NCBI RefSeq assembly: GCF_000622365.1
Contig: NZ_JASC01000003.1
Span: 1-64,000 of the forward strand
Direction: 5' to 3'
DNA: 64,000 nucleotides
Origin: Sulfitobacter noctilucae
Lineage (GTDB): Bacteria > Pseudomonadota > Alphaproteobacteria > Rhodobacterales > Rhodobacteraceae
Shown here: positions 25,486 through 34,336 of the stretch, one piece after another
How positions within the stretch are numbered: the stretch's first letter is position 1
Layout of the letters: every line of letters starts with the position of its first letter
Position numbers and translations under genes: made by a program
Notes under the pieces: generated by a model
Told to the model about the DNA's origin: nothing
Database searches by the model: none
Seen by the model: only the letters and a program-made list of their open reading frames with translations

Positions 25486-26192
25486 GCAGCGAGTGGAAAG
25501 CAAAACGGTTCTGGAAAGAAGCGAAGGCGGAGCAGAGCGACGGAGGCTTTACCGTCAGCCTTGATGGCCGTCCGGTAAAAACGCCCGCAAAGCAGGCTTT
25601 GATCCTGCCCACACGCGGGTTCGCCGAAGCCGTGGCGGCGGAATGGGATGCGCAAGAAGATGTGATCAAGCCCCATCTAATGCCAGCGACGAAAACCGCG
25701 AACGCAGCACTTGATAAAGTCGCTGTGCAGCACGCAGAAGTGGCTGATATGTTGGCAGATTACGGGGACAGCGACCTGCTTTGCTACCGTGCTGACCAAC
25801 CAGAAGGATTGATCGCGCGGCAGGCCGAACACTGGGATCCGATGCTCGACTGGGCTGCGAAGACGATCGGGGTGCGGCTTGAGACACGCACAGGCGTCAT
25901 GCACAACCCGCAAGACGCGGAGGCGTTGCAGATTATGCGTCAACGTACGCATGCGCTGTCGGCCTTTGAACTCGCGGCATTTCATGATCTGGTCAGCCTG
26001 ACAGGTTCATGGGTCCTAGGCTATGCCGCCAGTCTTAAGGCGCGTCCCGCACCGGAGTTGTGGGCATTGTCTCGCCTCGATGAAAACTGGCAGGCCGAAC
26101 AATGGGGTCGCGATGACGCTGCCGAGGCCCTAGCCGCGGTCAAAGAGCAGAGCTTTATGCACGCCAGCCGCATGTTCATGCTTTCCCGATAA
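25482..26192 (+). CDS. ATP12-family F1-ATPase assembly chaperone
   Basis: The 236-residue protein matches the ATP12 family, which helps fold or assemble the alpha subunit of F1-ATPase in mitochondria and alphaproteobacteria. Typical segments are GFTVSLDGRPVKTPAKQALILPT, AAEWDAQEDVIKPHLMPATKTANAALD, DLLCYRADQPEGLIARQAEHWDPMLDW and FELAAFHDLVSLTGSWVLGYA. The ATG at 25482 overlaps the HAD stop. It is the last gene of this forward run. Confidence 0.9.
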   Translation: MSSEWKAKRFWKEAKAEQSDGGFTVSLDGRPVKTPAKQALILPTRGFAEAVAAEWDAQEDVIKPHLMPATKTANAALDKVAVQHAEVADMLADYGDSDLLCYRADQPEGLIARQAEHWDPMLDWAAKTIGVRLETRTGVMHNPQDAEALQIMRQRTHALSAFELAAFHDLVSLTGSWVLGYAASLKARPAPELWALSRLDENWQAEQWGRDDAAEALAAVKEQSFMHASRMFMLSR

Positions 26193-26402
26193 ACAGGCTG
26201 GCGGCTGCTGTTTTCATCGGCTGGGTGCTGATTTTTGTAGCAGAAAATCCTGCTTTACCCGGTGCTACCCTTGACCTTTGAGCGGGAATCCGAGCAAACT
26301 CAGCCCCACTGAGCGGGCATCCCGCGCTGTATCACTTCCGGCACCTAAATGCTGCCGGTTCAACCGCCCAAAAATATGGCGGATTATCAGGAAGAGGTAA
26401 AA

Positions 26403-27419
26403 ATGAACAAATCTGTACTTTTCGGCGCACTTACAGTGGCCGGTCTGGCAGCGGGCGCTGCGGCTGCCGCCACGCTGGACGACGTAAAAGCACGCGGCAC
26501 GCTGAACTGCGGTGTGACAACCGGCCTCGTCGGCTTTGCGGCACCAGATGCGAATGGCGAATGGAAAGGCTTTGACGTTGCGGTTTGCCGCGCTGTTGCA
26601 GCTGCTGTTCTGGGCGACGCGACTGCTGTTGAATTCGTACCAACAACCGGCAAGACGCGCTTTACCGCACTCGCGTCCGGCGAGATCGACATGCTGGCGC
26701 GTAACACCACGTGGACCTTCTCCCGCGATGTCGACCTGAAGTTCGATTTTGTTGGCGTGAACTACTACGACGGTCAGGGCTTCATGGTGCCCAAAGCACT
26801 GGGTGTTTCCTCTGCCAAGGATCTGGACGGCGCGACTGTCTGCATCCAGACAGGTACAACAACCGAGCTGAACCTCGCGGACTTCTTCCGTGCCAACAAC
26901 ATCAGCTACGAGCCTGTGCCGATCGAAACAAACGCCGAAGGCACACAGCAGTACCTTGCCGGTGCATGTGACACATACACGACAGACGCTTCCGGTTTGG
27001 CCGCGACACGTGCCACATTCGAAAACCCAGGCGACCACATGTTGCTGCCGGAAATCGTATCCAAAGAGCCACTTGGCCCGCTGGTACGTCACGGTGACAG
27101 CGAATGGGGCGACATTGTCCGTTGGACATTGAACGCATTGATCGCAGCTGAAGAACTGGGTGTCACATCCACAAACGTGGGCGAGATGGCAACATCCACC
27201 AACAACCCCGAAGTGGCCCGCTTGCTGGGCACAGAAGGTACACTGGGTGAGATGATCGGCCTAGACGCTGATTGGGCCAAGCGCGCAATCGAGACACAGG
27301 GCAACTATGGCGAGATCTTTGCACAGAACATCGGCGAAGAGACACCGATCGGTCTGGCCCGTGGCCTGAACGCTCAGTGGACAGACGGCGGCCTGCTTTA
27401 CAGCCCACCGTTCCGCTAA
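26403..27419 (+). CDS. aapJ: General L-amino-acid ABC transporter, periplasmic binding protein
   Basis: The 338-residue protein starts with a signal peptide (MNKSVLFGALTVAGLAAGAAAAA) and has the family-3 solute-binding fold: TLDDVKARGTLNCGVTTGLVGFA, GEWKGFDVAVCRAVAAAVLGD, ASGEIDMLARNTTWTFSRD and ATVCIQTGTTTELNLADF. It corresponds to Rhizobium AapJ / Rhodobacter BztA; the precise amino-acid range is not readable. The ATG at 26403 follows GAGGTAAAA. A 12-bp hairpin follows the gene, which may keep its message more abundant than that of the permease genes. Confidence 0.93.
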   Translation: MNKSVLFGALTVAGLAAGAAAAATLDDVKARGTLNCGVTTGLVGFAAPDANGEWKGFDVAVCRAVAAAVLGDATAVEFVPTTGKTRFTALASGEIDMLARNTTWTFSRDVDLKFDFVGVNYYDGQGFMVPKALGVSSAKDLDGATVCIQTGTTTELNLADFFRANNISYEPVPIETNAEGTQQYLAGACDTYTTDASGLAATRATFENPGDHMLLPEIVSKEPLGPLVRHGDSEWGDIVRWTLNALIAAEELGVTSTNVGEMATSTNNPEVARLLGTEGTLGEMIGLDADWAKRAIETQGNYGEIFAQNIGEETPIGLARGLNAQWTDGGLLYSPPFR

Positions 27420-27430
27420 ACACCACAGCC

Positions 27431-27458
27431 AAAGGGCGCGGATCATTCCGCGCCCTTT
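27431..27458 (+). other. Perfect hairpin between aapJ and aapQ
   Basis: AAAGGGCGCGGA (27431-27442) and TCCGCGCCCTTT (27447-27458) form a perfect 12-bp stem with a TCAT loop. Only the stem's own three Ts follow. In binding-protein operons such elements typically stabilise the upstream message or partially terminate transcription; here that is an inference. Confidence 0.75.
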
Positions 27459-27552
27459 GCGCACATACGACGACGGCCAATACACACACCTGGAACGGGC
27501 ACCGCAAAGGCGCTGATAAAAATCAACGGCCAGGATCACGGGGATAAATTTG

Positions 27553-28797
27553 ATGTCGACAACAACCGACCCTCAAGGGGGCACGTTCCGGCTATCCATG
27601 CTGTTGAACGATTCGCGTTATCGCTCGCTTACGTTGCAAGCCATTGCCGCCATCATGTTGGCAGCTTCCATCGCCTATATGATTTCTAACTTGCTGGCTA
27701 ACCTGGCCGCGCAGGATCTGAATATCTCGTTTGAATTTCTAGGGTCACCTGCGGGATATGACATCAACCAGACGCTGATTGACTACTCCAGCCAATCCTC
27801 GAACCTACGCGCCGCGTTTGTCGGAATCATTAACACCTTACTGGTTGCTGTGCTGGCCTGCATTACCGCGACAATACTTGGAGTTTTTGCCGGAGTATTG
27901 CGTCTGTCCAACAACTGGTTGGTGCGCAAATTGATGTCCTTCTACGTCGAGATTTTCCGCAATATTCCGGTTCTCATCTGGATCATCATTATTTTCACAA
28001 TCGTCACTGCGGTGCTTCCGGGTGCGCGCGCGTATCTGGGCGAAGACCCCGAGCGCAACATGCTCGCCGGTATGTTCGCTTTCACAAACCGGGGCGTCTA
28101 TGTTCCGGCACCGTTTTTTACGACGGGCTTTGGCGGTGAAGAGGGCAGCGGCCTGAACTGGTTGTTGGTCATCGGCGTGCTGATTGCATCGTTCTTCGCG
28201 ACCCGTTTCGTGACTGCGGGTGCCGACAAGAAACAGGCCGAAACCGGTATCAGACCGAATACGCTGTATTTAAACCTCGCCATCTGGATCGTGCCGGTTG
28301 CCATCGTGCTGTTTATCCTTGGTCTTTCGTGGGATTTGCCTGATCCGCTGGCCAACCGTTTCAATCTGCGCGGCGGCTTGCAGATCGGTGCCCCCCTGAT
28401 CGCGCTCTGGCTGGCACTATCGGTTTATACGGGTGCCTTCATCGCCGAGAACGTGCGTGCGGGTATTCAAGCGGTGTCCAGAGGCCAGACCGAGGCGGCA
28501 TCTGCTCTTGGGTTGCGCCCAAACCGCACCATGAGCCTTGTGATTTTGCCGCAGGCGCTGCGGGTCATCATCCCACCGCTCATTTCGCAGTATCTTAACA
28601 TCACCAAGAATTCCTCGCTGGCGATTGCCGTGGGCTATGCCGATATCACCGCGACGCTGGGCGGGATCACATTGAACCAGACCGGCCGTGCGATCGAATG
28701 CGTGCTACTCCTGATGCTGTTCTACCTGACGATCTCGTTGCTGATTTCGGCGTTCATGAACGTCTACAACAATTCCATGAAGCTGAAGGAGCGCTGA
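27553..28797 (+). CDS. aapQ: Amino-acid ABC transporter permease
   Basis: AapQ-type permease (414 residues), inner membrane. Several hydrophobic segments surround a long periplasmic insertion (about 150-290), as is usual in AapQ/BztB. The C-terminal part carries the permease EAA signature: SRGQTEAASALGLRPNRTMSLVILPQALRVIIPPLISQYLNITKNSS. The ATG at 27553 is used; a TTG immediately before it is ignored. One base separates its stop from aapM. Confidence 0.93.
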   Translation: MSTTTDPQGGTFRLSMLLNDSRYRSLTLQAIAAIMLAASIAYMISNLLANLAAQDLNISFEFLGSPAGYDINQTLIDYSSQSSNLRAAFVGIINTLLVAVLACITATILGVFAGVLRLSNNWLVRKLMSFYVEIFRNIPVLIWIIIIFTIVTAVLPGARAYLGEDPERNMLAGMFAFTNRGVYVPAPFFTTGFGGEEGSGLNWLLVIGVLIASFFATRFVTAGADKKQAETGIRPNTLYLNLAIWIVPVAIVLFILGLSWDLPDPLANRFNLRGGLQIGAPLIALWLALSVYTGAFIAENVRAGIQAVSRGQTEAASALGLRPNRTMSLVILPQALRVIIPPLISQYLNITKNSSLAIAVGYADITATLGGITLNQTGRAIECVLLLMLFYLTISLLISAFMNVYNNSMKLKER

Positions 28798-28798
28798 A

Positions 28799-30097
28799 AT
28801 GTCAGATACACATGCACATTCCGTGGCCTTCGTGCGGATGGAAACCATTCCGCAATCCGCGCCACCGCTTGCAGCGGCAGGGCCGGTCAGATGGGGCAAG
28901 GACAACCTGTTCGCGACACCGGCCAATGCACTGCTGACCATTGCCTCCCTTGTGGTGATCTACTTTATCCTTGCGGCAACGGTGCCGTGGATTTTGAACG
29001 GCGTTTGGAACGCAGGCAGCCTTTCGGAGTGCCGCGAGATTTTGCAAGGAACCTCGGGGGCCTGTTTTGCGGTCCTGACCGAACGCTGGCCGCAACTTCT
29101 GTTTGGTTTTCAGTATCCGTCTGAAGCCTATTGGCGGCCAACGCTGGCCTTTGTGCTGATGCTGGTGGCGCTTGCGCCGGTGCTGTTTTTCGACCTGCCG
29201 CGCAAACTGTTGATCATCACGGCACTCTTTCCCTTTGTTGCCTACTGGCTGATCTGGGGTGGCACGATCTGGGCACCGATTCTTGCGCTCGTGGGCTTCA
29301 TCGTTGGCTATCTTGTCTATGCCAAATTCGTAAACCGCAGCTTTGCCGTCGGGTTCTTCGGCGGGATTGCAGCGGCCTTTGTGGTCTGGGCGCTCTCGGG
29401 ATATATTGTACCTGCCTTAACGCCCGAGGAAACATTGCTTTCCTCTGTCCCCTCACGCGATTTGGGCGGCTACATGCTGAACATGATGTTGGGCGTGACC
29501 TGTGTCTCCTTGTCGGTGCCATTGGGTATCGTATTGGCACTGGGGCGGCAGTCATCGATGCCGCTGATCAAGTGGGTCTGTGTGATCTTCATTGAGTTCA
29601 TCCGTGGCGTGCCTCTGATCACATTGCTGTTCGTGGCAAGCGTGATGCTCGCCTTCCTGTTCCCGCCAGACCAGACGGTCGACCTGTTCATCCGCGTGGT
29701 GATTATGATCACCATGTTCTCCTCGGCCTATATTGCCGAGGTGATCCGGGGCGGTCTGGCCGCTTTGCCCAAAGGGCAATACGAAGCGGCGGATTCGCTG
29801 GGCCTGGACTACGCACAGGCGATGCGGTTGATCATCCTGCCACAGGCGTTGAAAATCTCCATTCCGGGCATCGTGAACATCGCGGTGGGTCTGTTCAAAG
29901 ACACCACCCTGGTGTCGGTCATCTCCATGTTCGACATTCTGGGGATGATCCGGGGTCCGATCCTCGCGTCAACGGACTGGAACGGGCTTTACTGGGAATT
30001 GTTCCTCTTTGCCTGCGTCGTCTTCTTCGTCGTCTGCTACTCCATCTCTCAATATTCGCAGTGGCTGGAACGCCGCCTCGCGACCGATCACCGCTAA
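28799..30097 (+). CDS. aapM: Amino-acid ABC transporter permease
   Basis: AapM-type permease (432 residues), partner of AapQ. It has eight or more membrane segments and the cytoplasmic EAA loop PKGQYEAADSLGLDYAQAMRLIILPQALKISIPGIVNIAVGLFKDTTLV. The first ~40 residues are cytoplasmic, and a periplasmic region includes EMCREILQ-like NAGSLSECREIL. The start at 28799 follows GGAGCGCTGAA. Confidence 0.93.
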   Translation: MSDTHAHSVAFVRMETIPQSAPPLAAAGPVRWGKDNLFATPANALLTIASLVVIYFILAATVPWILNGVWNAGSLSECREILQGTSGACFAVLTERWPQLLFGFQYPSEAYWRPTLAFVLMLVALAPVLFFDLPRKLLIITALFPFVAYWLIWGGTIWAPILALVGFIVGYLVYAKFVNRSFAVGFFGGIAAAFVVWALSGYIVPALTPEETLLSSVPSRDLGGYMLNMMLGVTCVSLSVPLGIVLALGRQSSMPLIKWVCVIFIEFIRGVPLITLLFVASVMLAFLFPPDQTVDLFIRVVIMITMFSSAYIAEVIRGGLAALPKGQYEAADSLGLDYAQAMRLIILPQALKISIPGIVNIAVGLFKDTTLVSVISMFDILGMIRGPILASTDWNGLYWELFLFACVVFFVVCYSISQYSQWLERRLATDHR

Positions 30098-30126
30098 TCG
30101 CGTTTTGATAAGAAAGGGCTGAATTC

Positions 30127-30894
30127 ATGGCCGACACTGCACAGATGAAAGTTTCGGATCAGGTCGCGATCTCGATCCAGAATATGAACAAATGGTACGG
30201 GGCGTTTCACGTTTTGCGTGATATCGACCTGACGGTCTATCAAGGCGAACGGATCGTGATCTGTGGCCCCTCCGGGTCCGGTAAATCGACGCTGATCCGC
30301 TGCATCAACGCGCTGGAAGAGCACCAGAAGGGGTCGATCGAAGTGGACGGTACTTTGCTGTCCTCTGATCTCAAAAACATCGACAAGATTCGCTCGGAAG
30401 TGGGCATGTGCTTTCAGCACTTCAACCTTTTCCCGCACCTGAGCATTCTGGAGAACCTTACTCTGGCTCCGATCTGGGTACGTAAAACGCCCAAGAAAGA
30501 AGCCGAGGAAGTGGCGATGCACTATCTCGAAAAGGTGAAGATTCCGGATCAGGCGAACAAATACCCCGGTCAGCTGTCTGGTGGGCAGCAGCAGCGTGTG
30601 GCGATTGCGCGGTCCTTGTGCATGAAGCCGCGCATCATGCTGTTTGACGAACCGACATCGGCGCTGGATCCCGAGATGATTAAGGAAGTGCTGGATACGA
30701 TGATCGAGCTTGCCGAGGAAGGCATGACGATGTTGTGTGTGACTCACGAGATGGGCTTTGCACGTCAGGTCGCCAACCGGGTGATCTTTATGGACGAAGG
30801 TCAGATCGTGGAGCAGAACGAGCCGGAGGAGTTTTTTAACAACCCGCAGTCACCGCGCACGCAATTGTTCCTAAGCCAGATTTTGGGTCACTGA
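30127..30894 (+). CDS. aapP: Amino-acid ABC transporter ATP-binding protein
   Basis: AapP/BztD-type ATPase (255 residues). Walker [10 protein letters not shown] (residues about 54-62), Q-loop in [16 protein letters not shown], signature [15 protein letters not shown], Walker [18 protein letters not shown] and H-loop [12 protein letters not shown] are all complete. It powers AapQM. It ends the transporter operon; a convergent gene ends 32 bp beyond. Confidence 0.95.
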   Translation: MADTAQMKVSDQVAISIQNMNKWYGAFHVLRDIDLTVYQGERIVICGPSGSGKSTLIRCINALEEHQKGSIEVDGTLLSSDLKNIDKIRSEVGMCFQHFNLFPHLSILENLTLAPIWVRKTPKKEAEEVAMHYLEKVKIPDQANKYPGQLSGGQQQRVAIARSLCMKPRIMLFDEPTSALDPEMIKEVLDTMIELAEEGMTMLCVTHEMGFARQVANRVIFMDEGQIVEQNEPEEFFNNPQSPRTQLFLSQILGH

Positions 30895-30926
30895 CCTCTG
30901 GCCGGGGACGCCCCGACCATCCGCCT

Positions 30927-31418
30927 TTAGAAATCGCGCGGCACTGTGAAGTGTCGCGCGTTTGCTTTTCCCCATGTGGCGTTCGACCATTCGTCGATGT
31001 CGAACTCCGCCACCAGCGTGGCACCTGTGGGGTAGGGCATGAAGTGCGGGTGGTCTGGTGCCTTTGTACAAATGCCCTGCGCCATCATCGCGATGCCCGG
31101 ATTGTGGCCAATCATCAATACCGTGTCACCTTGGGCCGTTTTCAGTGTATTCAGGATCGTATCCTCACTGGCCAGATACAACGGGCGCAGAAAGCTCACT
31201 TCGGTTTGTGTTGGGAGTTCCAGACGTTCAAAGGTCTCTTTCGTCCGTGCGGCGGAACTGCTGAGCATCTGATCAGGCAGCACATCATGGTCGCGCAGCC
31301 AGTCTCCCAGGGCGGTGGCGGCCTGTCGTCCACGGGCATTGAGCGGACGGTCGTGATCGCTGCTGGGCCCCTCCGACCAGTCCGATTTCGCGTGGCGCAT
31401 CAAGATCAGGCGTTTCAT
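30927..31418 (-). CDS. sixA: SixA-like histidine phosphatase
   Basis: This 163-residue member of the histidine phosphatase (phosphoglycerate-mutase-like) superfamily has the RHG-type motif LMRHAKSDW near residues 6-14, GRQAATALGDWL, a SSAARTKETFE segment and the second catalytic His in LMIGHNPG. It resembles SixA, which dephosphorylates phospho-His in phosphorelay proteins. The start at 31418 (MKRLILMRHAKSDW) is chosen over a longer frame. One base separates it from the ferredoxin-like stop, so it is the last gene of the reverse operon. Confidence 0.85.
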   Translation of the reverse strand: MKRLILMRHAKSDWSEGPSSDHDRPLNARGRQAATALGDWLRDHDVLPDQMLSSSAARTKETFERLELPTQTEVSFLRPLYLASEDTILNTLKTAQGDTVLMIGHNPGIAMMAQGICTKAPDHPHFMPYPTGATLVAEFDIDEWSNATWGKANARHFTVPRDF

Positions 31419-31419
31419 G

Positions 31420-32073
31420 TCAGGCTCCTGTGAATTGGCGCATGTGGTAGGCTGATTGCGCGGGCAAACGGCCATAGGACTGCGACACCGGACAGGCGCG
31501 GCGCACGTTGCAGCCGAGCGTCATGTTTTTTTCACCTGCGTCAGTCACCAAAAAGCCTTTGCACTTTGGCACATCGTATCCGGCAGGCGATAGTGCGTCC
31601 CCAAGGCAGGCAGTGCGGCACGGTTGGTCCGGGCAACTGTCACAGGGGTTCGGTGCCGTGGCGGGTAAGGTGATGTGTTCCGGCAAGGCCAGCGCGCCCC
31701 GGAAAGACACGAAAAGCCCGGCGGTGTCATGCACCAGAAATGCAACGGGCGATCTGTGGATACGCCCGGTACGCAGAGCCCAGGTGTAGAAGGGTTGAAA
31801 GGGCGCGCCACCAAAAGGGTAAAGCGCCGTTGCACCTAGCGAAGCCGCCCATCCTCCGATCACGCGCACAGACCAACGGTCCATCGGATCAGGCGTGCCG
31901 TCCTGCCATTCGGGACTTTCGGTAAAGGCGGGCCAGAAGCCCGGTTCATCCGGGCCAAGCATTAGCAACGTCTTGCAATCCGACGGCGCGTTATCGTCAG
32001 GTGTCGGATGAAACCCGCCAAGAATATTCAGTTGCCGCGCCTTGGCTGCTTGCTCCAGCGCGGCATAGGTCAT
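31420..32073 (-). CDS. Ferredoxin-type [4Fe-4S] protein
   Basis: A 217-residue protein with two cysteine clusters near the C-terminus: [20 protein letters not shown] and CKGF...[13 protein letters not shown]. The spacing resembles a bacterial [4Fe-4S] ferredoxin fold like the C-terminal part of epoxyqueuosine reductases, but the N-terminal ~120 residues have no motif I recognise. A redox role in the cytoplasm is probable, the partner unknown. The start overlaps the argB stop by four bases; sixA begins one base after its stop. Confidence 0.7.
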   Translation of the reverse strand: MTYAALEQAAKARQLNILGGFHPTPDDNAPSDCKTLLMLGPDEPGFWPAFTESPEWQDGTPDPMDRWSVRVIGGWAASLGATALYPFGGAPFQPFYTWALRTGRIHRSPVAFLVHDTAGLFVSFRGALALPEHITLPATAPNPCDSCPDQPCRTACLGDALSPAGYDVPKCKGFLVTDAGEKNMTLGCNVRRACPVSQSYGRLPAQSAYHMRQFTGA

Positions 32074-32933
32074 CCCTGACGAATGATGCTGCCCGCACCA
32101 TGTTCGGTAAACAGCTCAAGCAGGCAGGCGTTTGGTGCACGGCCATCAAGAATAACAGCGGCACGCACGCCGCCATTCAACGCATCAAGGGCCGTCTGTA
32201 CTTTGGGTATCATACCGCCAGCGATCGTGCCGTCTGTGATCATGTCGTTGATTTGTTGAGCGGTGAGTTCAGTTAAAACATCACCTTCCGCATTCTTAAC
32301 GCCCGCCACATCTGTCAGCAGCAACAGGCGGTCCGCCTTGAGCGAAGCGGCAATCGCGCCGGCGGCAGTGTCGCCGTTGATGTTGAAAGTCTCGCCATTT
32401 TCGCCCATGCCAAGGGGAGCAATCACGGGGATGATCCCCTTTTCAGCCAAATCGCGCAGGATACGCGGGTTCACCTTCGATGGTTTGCCCACCAAACCCA
32501 GCGCCGGGTCTTCGGGTTCGCAGATAATGAGGCCGGAATCCTTGCCAGACAGACCCACGGCACGGCCGCCTTGTTCGGAAATGGCTTGGACAATACGGGC
32601 GTTGACCAAGCCGCTCAGCACCATTTCGACCACGTCCATTGTCTCGGCATCGGTTACCCGTTTGCCGTTCACGAACTCCGACTCTATATTGAGCCGCTGG
32701 AGCATGTCGTTGATCATTGGCCCGCCGCCATGGACGACAACAGGGTTCACCCCCACCTGCCGCATCAAAGCGATATCTCGTGCGAATTCCTCCATCGCAT
32801 CATCGCTGCCCATCGCGTGCCCGCCCAATTTGATGACCACGGTGGCATCGGCATAGCGTTGCAAAAAAGGAAGCGCTTGTGACAATGTTTGGGCGGTGGC
32901 GATCCAATCGCGGTTCATATCTTGTTTTCTCAT
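32070..32933 (-). CDS. argB: Acetylglutamate kinase
   Basis: ArgB (287 residues) phosphorylates N-acetylglutamate in arginine synthesis. Features: [11 protein letters not shown] (about 32-42), [52 protein letters not shown] and LLLTDVAGV. The N-terminus [19 protein letters not shown] is typical of the long alphaproteobacterial form; the ATG at 32933 is used, with an alternative five codons downstream. It lies 12 bp after engB in the reverse operon. Confidence 0.95.
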   Translation of the reverse strand: MRKQDMNRDWIATAQTLSQALPFLQRYADATVVIKLGGHAMGSDDAMEEFARDIALMRQVGVNPVVVHGGGPMINDMLQRLNIESEFVNGKRVTDAETMDVVEMVLSGLVNARIVQAISEQGGRAVGLSGKDSGLIICEPEDPALGLVGKPSKVNPRILRDLAEKGIIPVIAPLGMGENGETFNINGDTAAGAIAASLKADRLLLLTDVAGVKNAEGDVLTELTAQQINDMITDGTIAGGMIPKVQTALDALNGGVRAAVILDGRAPNACLLELFTEHGAGSIIRQG

Positions 32934-32945
32934 GTTTCTCTGCGG

Positions 32946-33599
32946 CTACTCGAGCGTCGCAATGATTGCACGAAGCGTTGGGATGCCCCAGCCTTTTTCG
33001 GAAGAGGTCACGACAATTTCGGGGTAGGCGGCGGGGTGCTTGGACAGTGCCGCGCGCACCTGGTCCAGCACTTTTTCGCGTTCCTTTTCCTTGACCTTGT
33101 CTGCTTTGGTCAGCACCGCTTGAAAGGTCACGGCGGAACTATCGAGGAGGGAGAGAATCTCTTCGTCCACCTTTTTAACCCCGTGACGCGCGTCGATCAG
33201 GACAAAGGCGCGGCGGAGTGTTTGCCGCCCGCTCAGATATTGCTTGAGCAAACGCTGCCATTTCTCGACCACAGGCACTGGCGCGTTTGCATATCCGTAG
33301 CCCGGAAGGTCGACGAGGTAATGGGACTCGCCGGCGGTGAAGAAATTGATTTCCTGCGTTCGACCGGGTGTGTTCGAGGCGCGCGCAAGGGCTTTCATGC
33401 CTGTCAGCGCGTTGATAAGGCTTGATTTCCCGACGTTTGAACGACCCGCAAAGCAGACTTCCATCCGGTCAGGCTCCGGCAAGCCGTCCATCGCGACGAC
33501 CCCTTTGACAAAGGTTGTGTCGCCAGCAAAAAGCAGGCGCCCTTGTTCGGCAATCTGCGGATCAGGCTCTTCGGCAATGGGGAAAGACAGTTGCATCAT
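32946..33599 (-). CDS. engB: Ribosome-biogenesis GTPase EngB/YsxC
   Basis: EngB (217 residues) assists late 50S assembly. G1 FAGRSNVGKSSLINALTG, G2 region NTPGRTQEINFF, G3 VDLPGYGYA and G4 LTKADKV are present, and the length is close to the family. The start overlaps the MOSC stop by ATGA. yidC-engB-argB linkage is common in alphaproteobacteria. Confidence 0.94.
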   Translation of the reverse strand: MMQLSFPIAEEPDPQIAEQGRLLFAGDTTFVKGVVAMDGLPEPDRMEVCFAGRSNVGKSSLINALTGMKALARASNTPGRTQEINFFTAGESHYLVDLPGYGYANAPVPVVEKWQRLLKQYLSGRQTLRRAFVLIDARHGVKKVDEEILSLLDSSAVTFQAVLTKADKVKEKEREKVLDQVRAALSKHPAAYPEIVVTSSEKGWGIPTLRAIIATLE

Positions 33600-34336
33600 A
33601 TCAACTCCAGTTCATCGCCTAGCGATATATCACCACTTTCAATCACTTCAGCGTAAATGCCAAAATCCTGATGGTCGAGCATGTTCAGACTGCTCAGCGT
33701 GTCGACATCCCTGATACCGGTTTCAGGATTTGCAGTGGTGGCCAAACAGCGCACGATTCGCTCTTTGATCCGGATCGTGGCTTCTCCGATCCGCAGGTCA
33801 CGGTCGATCCAATCGAACTCTTCCCAGGCGGCGACACCTTCAAACCAGATGTTCCCACGCCACCGCAGCGGAGACAGCGCGGTTTGGCTCAAAGCTTCCA
33901 CCGCATGGTGGGAGGCGACGTTGCACAGAGAAACTGACGCATAATTGCTGTCGGTAAAGCCGCGCTCTTCAAGCTCGAAAACGCGGGCGGGCAGGGCCCG
34001 GTCCTGGGGAACCAAGGGTGTGACCCAATTGATCAGAGCATCGGCGTCCCGCACAGGATGCAAAGTGATTTCATCACGCTCCGGATGCGTAAGCGTGACA
34101 CGCTCGGTTGTCTCATCCAGCGTCGCATTGATTGCCATCAGCGAGGGTGCCTTGGCCCCCCGGCTGAAGTTGGCACAGGGGGCCCATGAAGCACCCTCCA
34201 TTCTAGCGGCCTCATGGGCGACGGCCCAACGGCGATCAAATGGCATCGACTGATCACGCTCAAGCCGCACCCGATCAAGGGCTTCACGCCCGTGACTTTT
34301 GATCGGATGTCGGTAGAGAGCGGTAACCTGCATCAC
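33596..34336 (-). CDS. MOSC-domain protein
   Basis: A 246-residue protein with an N-terminal MOSC beta-barrel segment (VTALYRHPIKSHGREALDRV and PFDRRWAVAH) and a C-terminal MOSC domain (FEGVAAWEEFDWIDRDLRIGEATIRIKERIVRCLATTANPETGIRD). The R-C-x-A/T motif carries the Cys expected for sulfur transfer in MOSC proteins (mARC/YiiM relatives). Substrate unknown. Overlaps yidC and engB by four bases each. Confidence 0.85.
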   Translation of the reverse strand: MMQVTALYRHPIKSHGREALDRVRLERDQSMPFDRRWAVAHEAARMEGASWAPCANFSRGAKAPSLMAINATLDETTERVTLTHPERDEITLHPVRDADALINWVTPLVPQDRALPARVFELEERGFTDSNYASVSLCNVASHHAVEALSQTALSPLRWRGNIWFEGVAAWEEFDWIDRDLRIGEATIRIKERIVRCLATTANPETGIRDVDTLSSLNMLDHQDFGIYAEVIESGDISLGDELELI

